Shown here piece by piece: positions 5,954 through 10,287 of a DNA stretch of 10,287 nucleotides. This DNA comes from DTU063 sp001512695 (GTDB lineage Bacteria > Bacillota > Thermosediminibacteria > Thermosediminibacterales > Tepidanaerobacteraceae): NCBI GenBank assembly GCA_049658265.1, contig JBASOM010000043.1:1-10287 (forward strand), read 5' to 3'. Every line of letters begins with the position of its first letter. The stretch's first letter is position 1. Under the pieces are notes generated by a model. It was not told the origin of the DNA. It made no database searches and worked only from the letters and a program-made list of their open reading frames with translations. Position numbers and translations under genes: made by a program.

Positions 5954-8385
5954 TGGAATTTTTGTCTCACATTGAGATAGAAAACAAAGAAATAACTTAT
6001 AAAAAATTGCTGAAGGATCACTTATCAGATGTTGCCAAGAATATCAAAGCAAAAGTAAAAGAAGTTTATAAAGATGATGTGTTAGCGGAAGCAGGATATA
6101 TAGTTGGAATAAGTCACGATTTTGGGAAATACACTACTTTTTTTCAGGAATATCTCAGAACAGGCAAATCAAAGTCCAATCTTGAGTGGCATAGTTTTAT
6201 ATCGGCAGTTTTTGCTGCATATCTTATGGAGAACGTTAAAAATAATGAGGGCAAGCTGAACAGTTACTTGCCCCTCCTTTCTTATTTTGCAGTTCTTCAT
6301 CATCACGGCAACTTATATTCTTTTGACAGAGATGTGGTTACAATTCAAAAATTATCTAGTGAAAACTTTGAACTTGTAGACACAAGGATGAGGGACAAAC
6401 TATTGCTTATGGAGCCGCAGATAGTAAATTTGCTAGATCACAAGGAAATTATAGAACACGAGTATAGAGAAGTTTTTGGCCAAATCAACCTTGAAGATTT
6501 TAAGGAAAATTGGATACGGGTACTGAAAGAATTACACAGACAAAAATATAAATTGCAGAAAGAAGAAGATAATTTTAAATTAAAGCTGAACACATTATTA
6601 CTTTTCATATATTCCTGCTTAATAGATAATGACAAACGAGATGCTGCCAAAGTAAGAAGGGTTGAGAGGAAACATATACCAGGAGATTTAGTGGACAGAT
6701 ACGGAAAGGAAGAATTTGATATTTATGAAAAACAAGGGATTAACGGCATTAGAAATGAAATATACGATAAAGTGATGAATAAAATCTCTAAAGTGCCTTT
6801 AGACAACCGAATATTTACTCTGACGGCTCCAACAGGAACAGGAAAAACAATCAGCTCTTTTTCAGTAGCTTTGAAATTAAGGGAAAGGCTAAAAAAACAA
6901 AATAATGCTGAGCCTAGAATAATATACGCTCTGCCCTTTACCAGTATCATTGACCAAAACTTTGATGTCATTGAAAACGTATTGAGGCTCATAGATGATT
7001 TCCATAAAAATAAAAATGCATTTATAATAAAACATCACCATTTGGCAGATATAAGCTATCTGGTGGATGATGAGTCAAGACCTCTAGACGAATCACTCTT
7101 ACTTGTCGAAAGCTGGGACTCTGAAGTAATAGTTACAACATTTATTCAGCTTTTTTATACAATAGTGGGATATAAAAACAGATTTCTTAAAAAGTATCAC
7201 AATATTTCGAACTCCATTATTTTATTAGATGAAGTTCAAAATATCCCAATGGAATATTGGCCCCTCGTAAACATCATGCTCAAAAACCTAGCGGAGGAAT
7301 TGAACTGCTACATTATACTTCTTACAGCAACAAAGCCCTTGATTTTTAATGAAAATGAGGCTATAGAACTTTTGGATAATAATCAAGAGTATTTTGAGAA
7401 GTTTAATAGGGTGACTCTAAAGCCAAGTTTAGATGAAATAGGAGTAGAGCAGTTTGCTCAAAAATTTCTTGAAATGTATGAACAAGAAAAGTCGTATTTA
7501 ATAGTATTAAATACCATAAAAAGCTCTTTAGAGTTTTATGAACATATAGAGGCCGAGCTAAACAGTCAAAAAGTAAAGACCTTTTATTTATCAACTAATA
7601 TAATTCCTAAAGAGCGAAAAAACAGAATCGATCAAATCAAAGCCTCCTTAAATAATAATGAAAAAGTAGTAGTGGTTTCAACTCAAGTAGTAGAAGCTGG
7701 CGTAGATATAGACTTAGATATAGTAATGAGGGATCTCGGCCCAGTGGATTCCATAGTGCAGGTTGCAGGAAGATGCAATAGAGAATGGGGCAGTGGGAAA
7801 ACAGGTGAAGTCTATATATTCAACTTAAGGGATAAAATACATTATTCAAGCAGGATCTATGGTTCCATCAGTTGCAGAGTTTCGGCAGATCTACTCAACA
7901 AAGACCTATTGAAGGAAAGTGAATTTTATCAACTAATAGCAGACTATTTTGATTTTGTTAAAATGATGAAGGGAATTGAAGAAGAATCGGATGATTCTCG
8001 AAAAATCTTGGACGCAATTTACAATTTTAGATTTGACGACAATTTAGAGATGTACGAGAGCGTATCGAATTTTAGGCTTATTCAGGACAGCAACTACATT
8101 GATGTTTTCGTGCAGGCTGATATTGAAGCCGTGGAAGTATGGGAAAGATACAAAAGAGAAGTATTAAGTGAAAAGAATTTTAAAAAGCGGCAAGAAAACT
8201 ATTTAAGGATAAAAAGAGATTTTAGGAGTTATATAATATCAGTTCCGCAAAAATTTGCAAAGGAATTCATAAAACCTACTGAAAACTCGTCAATACTACT
8301 TTTGCCCTATGAGAATTTAAAGGATTATTACAGTGAGGACACAGGGTTTAATAGAAACATGGAGAATCTTATAATAATGATGTAA
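5953..8385 (+). CDS. cas3: Cas3 HD nuclease-helicase
   Basis: Cas3 is recruited to Cascade-bound targets, nicks the displaced strand and degrades DNA while unwinding it with ATP. Both activities sit in this 810-residue protein. The N-terminal HD nuclease domain shows ISHDFGKY (H55-D56), WHS (H80) and LHHHGN (H116-H118). The helicase domain shows Walker A APTGTGKT (292-299), the DEVQ box (D426-Q429), LTATKP as motif III, and motif VI QVAGRCNR (603-610). All key residues are present, so it should be active. ATG at 5953 is taken as start, 7 nt after GGAGG (5941-5945), overlapping the cas5 stop by 1 nt; GTG at 5950 is the less likely alternative. Twelve nt separate it from cas4. Confidence 0.96.
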   Translation: MEFLSHIEIENKEITYKKLLKDHLSDVAKNIKAKVKEVYKDDVLAEAGYIVGISHDFGKYTTFFQEYLRTGKSKSNLEWHSFISAVFAAYLMENVKNNEGKLNSYLPLLSYFAVLHHHGNLYSFDRDVVTIQKLSSENFELVDTRMRDKLLLMEPQIVNLLDHKEIIEHEYREVFGQINLEDFKENWIRVLKELHRQKYKLQKEEDNFKLKLNTLLLFIYSCLIDNDKRDAAKVRRVERKHIPGDLVDRYGKEEFDIYEKQGINGIRNEIYDKVMNKISKVPLDNRIFTLTAPTGTGKTISSFSVALKLRERLKKQNNAEPRIIYALPFTSIIDQNFDVIENVLRLIDDFHKNKNAFIIKHHHLADISYLVDDESRPLDESLLLVESWDSEVIVTTFIQLFYTIVGYKNRFLKKYHNISNSIILLDEVQNIPMEYWPLVNIMLKNLAEELNCYIILLTATKPLIFNENEAIELLDNNQEYFEKFNRVTLKPSLDEIGVEQFAQKFLEMYEQEKSYLIVLNTIKSSLEFYEHIEAELNSQKVKTFYLSTNIIPKERKNRIDQIKASLNNNEKVVVVSTQVVEAGVDIDLDIVMRDLGPVDSIVQVAGRCNREWGSGKTGEVYIFNLRDKIHYSSRIYGSISCRVSADLLNKDLLKESEFYQLIADYFDFVKMMKGIEEESDDSRKILDAIYNFRFDDNLEMYESVSNFRLIQDSNYIDVFVQADIEAVEVWERYKREVLSEKNFKKRQENYLRIKRDFRSYIISVPQKFAKEFIKPTENSSILLLPYENLKDYYSEDTGFNRNMENLIIMM

Positions 8386-8397
8386 TCAAAGAAGAAG

Positions 8398-8913
8398 GTG
8401 GTACTTATATCTAGAAGTGAAGTTAGAGTAACAGGGACATTAATTTGGTACTATTGTGTTTGCAAGAGGGAGGTTTGGCTTTTAGCCCACAGCATAGAAG
8501 CGGATCAGGAACATGAACTTTTAGAAATCGGTCGCATAATAAGTGAAAGTTCCTATAAAAGAGATAAAAAGGAAATAAAAATTGGCAATTTAAAGGCAGA
8601 TTTAATGAGAAATGCAGATGGACAAATAATTATTGGTGAAGTCAAAAAAAGCAGCAAATTTGAAGAAGCAGCCACCATGCAATTGTTGTATTATCTAAAC
8701 GTATTAAGAGATATGGGGATAGATGCCAAAGGAAAGCTACTTTTTCCTGAAGAGAGAAAAACAGTAGATGTAGAATTAAATGATGAATCCATTAAGAAAT
8801 TGGAAAACATGGAGACAGAAATCCTGAAAATTATTTATAGAGAACAACCTCCCAAGGCTGAAAAAAACAGATTTTGCAGTACTTGCGCTTACTCGGAATT
8901 TTGTTTTGCTTAA
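8398..8913 (+). CDS. cas4: Cas4 iron-sulfur exonuclease for spacer acquisition
   Basis: Cas4 works with Cas1-Cas2 to trim pre-spacers and choose those with a correct PAM. The 171-residue product is a short stand-alone Cas4. Four cysteines would hold the 4Fe-4S cluster: C22 (in VCKREVW) and C160, C163, C169 (CSTCAYSEFC). The RecB-type nuclease core is visible as D68 (KADLM), GEVKK (E81-K83) and the QxxxY motif Q95-Y99. The start is uncertain. The GTG at 8398 lies inside a ribosome-site-like run (GAAGAAGGTGG, 8391-8401); if that run is the true site, the codon at usual distance is ATA at 8407, a rare start. The conserved part begins only around residue 10, so either start gives a full domain. 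It sits 15 nt before cas1. Confidence 0.93.
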   Translation: MVLISRSEVRVTGTLIWYYCVCKREVWLLAHSIEADQEHELLEIGRIISESSYKRDKKEIKIGNLKADLMRNADGQIIIGEVKKSSKFEEAATMQLLYYLNVLRDMGIDAKGKLLFPEERKTVDVELNDESIKKLENMETEILKIIYREQPPKAEKNRFCSTCAYSEFCFA

Positions 8914-8928
8914 GGGAGGAAGTTGTTA

Positions 8929-9921
8929 TTGAAAAGACCTATTTACATATTTTCCAGTGGAGAATTAAGAAGGAAAGACAACACCTTGTTTTTTGAAAAC
9001 GATGATGGAAAGAGATATATTCCCGTCAACAACACCAGTGAAATACATATATTTGGTGAAGTGGATATTAATAAAAGGTTTTTGGAATTTGCCACAACAT
9101 CAGAGATAATCCTGCATTTTTATAATTATTACGGCTATTATGCAGGAACTTATTATCCAAGAGAACACTTAAATTCAGGATATATGATTTTGAAACAAGC
9201 AGAGCATTACTTGGATACTTCCAAAAGACTAAAATTAGCCAAAGAGTTTATAATTGGAGCAGTAAAAAACATACAGCAGGCAATACGATATTATATTAAT
9301 CGTGGCAAGGACTTACAAAAAATAGAAGATGAAATAAAAAGCTTGGAACAGCGAATTGACGGATGTTCAGGTACTGATGAACTAATGGCTATTGAAGGAA
9401 ATGTTCGGGAATACTACTATCAAGCCTTTGATGAGATAATCCAAAAGCCCGAATTCAAATTTGAAGAGAGGACAAGAAGACCTCCAAGAAACAATCTCAA
9501 TACAATGATCAGCTTTGGGAATTCATTGATGTATACTACATGCTTAAGTGAAATTTACAAAACTCATCTTGACCCGCGGATAGGCTTTTTGCATTCCACA
9601 AACTTCCGCAGTTTTACTTTGAACTTAGACATAGCTGAAGTTTTCAAACCGATAATTGTTGATAGGGTAATATTTACTTTGTTGGGAAGAAATATAATCA
9701 AAGCTGCTGATTTCGAAAAGCAAACCGGTGGCCTGCTGATGAAAGAAAAAGCCAAAAAGGCGTTCGTGCAGGAATTTGAAGACAAACTGAGGACCACAAT
9801 AAAGCATAGAAAACTAGGCAGAAATGTGTCATATCGCCGTCTGATAAGGATGGAACTTTATAAATTACAAAAACATCTTATAGGTGAGGAAAACTACCAA
9901 GCATTTGTAGCTAGATGGTAA
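8929..9921 (+). CDS. cas1: Cas1 integrase for spacer acquisition (type I-B)
   Basis: Cas1 is the metal-dependent integrase that, with Cas2, inserts new spacers at the leader end of the array. The 330-residue product has the usual opening KRPIYIFSSGELRRKDNTL and the active-site set E156 (IEGNVREYY), H222 (FLHSTN) and D234 (LNLDIAEVFKP), with FKPIIVDRVIF after it. TTG at 8929 is taken as start, 8 nt after GGGAGGA (8914-8920), which gives the typical MKRPIYIF beginning; the upstream TTG at 8923 is only 2 nt from the ribosome site. It is the last gene of the operon. No cas2 follows, although cas2 is the standard next gene in this subtype. Confidence 0.96.
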   Translation: MKRPIYIFSSGELRRKDNTLFFENDDGKRYIPVNNTSEIHIFGEVDINKRFLEFATTSEIILHFYNYYGYYAGTYYPREHLNSGYMILKQAEHYLDTSKRLKLAKEFIIGAVKNIQQAIRYYINRGKDLQKIEDEIKSLEQRIDGCSGTDELMAIEGNVREYYYQAFDEIIQKPEFKFEERTRRPPRNNLNTMISFGNSLMYTTCLSEIYKTHLDPRIGFLHSTNFRSFTLNLDIAEVFKPIIVDRVIFTLLGRNIIKAADFEKQTGGLLMKEKAKKAFVQEFEDKLRTTIKHRKLGRNVSYRRLIRMELYKLQKHLIGEENYQAFVARW

Positions 9922-9961
9922 CAAATTTCTAAAACTTATAATAATGAAATAAAAAAGCCAA

Positions 9962-10019
9962 AAAAATTGTCGTCGACCTCCAATAGTGCAAGAACCCCTG
10001 GAGGTCGACGACAATTTTT
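9962..10019. terminator. Perfect 21-bp inverted repeat between cas1 and the CRISPR leader
   Basis: The arms 9962-9982 and 9999-10019 are perfect reverse complements (core TTGTCGTCGACCTCCA) around a 16-nt loop ATAGTGCAAGAACCCC. An A-tract precedes and a T-tract follows, so it can end transcription in either direction, closing the cas operon 40 nt after cas1. The G+C-rich stem stands out in this A+T-rich region. I recall similar elements with a near-identical AATAGTGCAA loop next to CRISPR leaders in other Clostridia, but cannot verify that here. A conserved loop would suggest more than a terminator. Confidence 0.8.
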
Positions 10020-10145
10020 AATTAGAAAAGAATGGCTTCAAATCCTTGTATTATATATCTCATATGATATAATATAAAAAAAGTGATTTTTCAAAAACAA
10101 ATAGTTCTAAAAATAAGAATGCTGACATCATGCGCTTTGAAATGG
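10020..10145 (+). promoter_or_regulatory. CRISPR leader with array promoter
   Basis: This A+T-rich stretch between the inverted repeat and the first repeat is the leader, from which the array is transcribed and next to which new spacers enter. TGATATAAT at 10065-10073 is an extended -10 element (TATAAT at 10068-10073). TTGTAT at 10046-10051 is a fair -35 box at 16-nt spacing. Transcription should start near 10080, about 66 nt before the first repeat. The last part (GACATCATGCGCTTTGAAAT, 10124-10143) is the likely zone for integration signals. No gene, and in particular no cas2 remnant, is seen. Confidence 0.7.
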
Positions 10146-10287
10146 GTTACTAGCCTACCTATAAGGACTTGAAACAGAAATATTTAGAGTGGGGCAAATG
10201 TTTAAAGGGAGGTGTTACTAGCCTACCTATAAGGACTTGAAACTGCAGATAAGCTTGTAAGTCGACTGACCTACAAAGGTTACTAGC
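10146..10287 (+). CRISPR. Start of the CRISPR array, 30-nt repeats
   Basis: Two identical 30-nt repeats lie at 10146-10175 and 10214-10243, beginning GTTACTAGCCTACC and ending AAGGACTTGAAAC. A third starts at 10279 and is cut by the window end after 9 nt. The spacers are 10176-10213 (38 nt) and 10244-10278 (35 nt). The repeat end fits an 8-nt crRNA handle CTTGAAAC, so the array is read on the plus strand, leader first, and these are the newest spacers. Neither spacer matches anything else in the window that I can see. The repeat belongs to the clostridial I-B type with a CCTAT(A/G)AGG core. Confidence 0.97.

Noticed and set aside
9922..10145. Possible cas2 or cas2 remnant
   Set aside because: Too short for the gene, no recognisable Cas2 motif in any frame, and the space is taken up by the inverted repeat and promoter.
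10176..10278. Self-targeting by the two visible spacers
   Set aside because: I find no matching stretch for either spacer elsewhere in the window on either strand.

Overview
The window is a type I-B CRISPR-Cas locus read left to right on the + strand, from an A+T-rich genome with Firmicutes-type signals: strong GGAGG ribosome sites, TTG starts (cas6, cas8b, cas1) and TTGACA/TATAAT promoters. The Cas proteins (TM1802-type Cas8b, Csh2-type Cas7, short Cas4) and the 30-nt repeat (core CCTACCTATAAGG, end TTGAAAC) resemble those of Clostridia and relatives. No species can be named.

Layout. 231-971: cas6, the crRNA-processing endonuclease. 973-1144: an unusual regulatory island. On the minus strand it holds a TATAAT box, two degenerate copies of the locus's own CRISPR repeat around an 18-nt spacer-like segment, and a 10-bp hairpin. 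On the plus strand it holds a consensus TTGACA-16-TATAAT promoter. 1208-2028: a DUF3800-family gene behind that promoter, broken by frameshifts in homopolymer runs. 2029-2237: a hairpin and the presumed promoter/leader of the main operon. 2238-9921: cas8b, cas7, cas5, cas3, cas4 and cas1, tightly packed or overlapping, all apparently intact. 9962-10019: a perfect 21-bp inverted repeat. 10020-10145: leader with an extended -10 promoter. 10146-end: the start of the CRISPR array (two full repeats, two spacers, and a third repeat cut by the window edge).

How it works together. Cas8b, Cas7 and Cas5 build Cascade around crRNAs that Cas6 cuts from the array transcript. Cas3 is recruited to degrade targeted DNA. 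Cas1 and Cas4 serve spacer acquisition, but cas2, normally next to cas1, is not in the window.

The most interesting part is the insert between cas6 and cas8b. Its repeat-spacer-repeat unit has its own promoter and hairpin, and its spacer-like segment resembles DNA directly upstream of the -35 box of the adjacent DUF3800 promoter. This is the architecture of CRISPR-associated regulatory mini-arrays (CreA/CreR type), in which Cascade carrying a partly matched guide represses a promoter, in CreTA that of a toxin. I infer, but cannot prove, an RNA-guided repression module guarding or tuning the locus, with a DUF3800 protein as regulated cargo that is now decayed.
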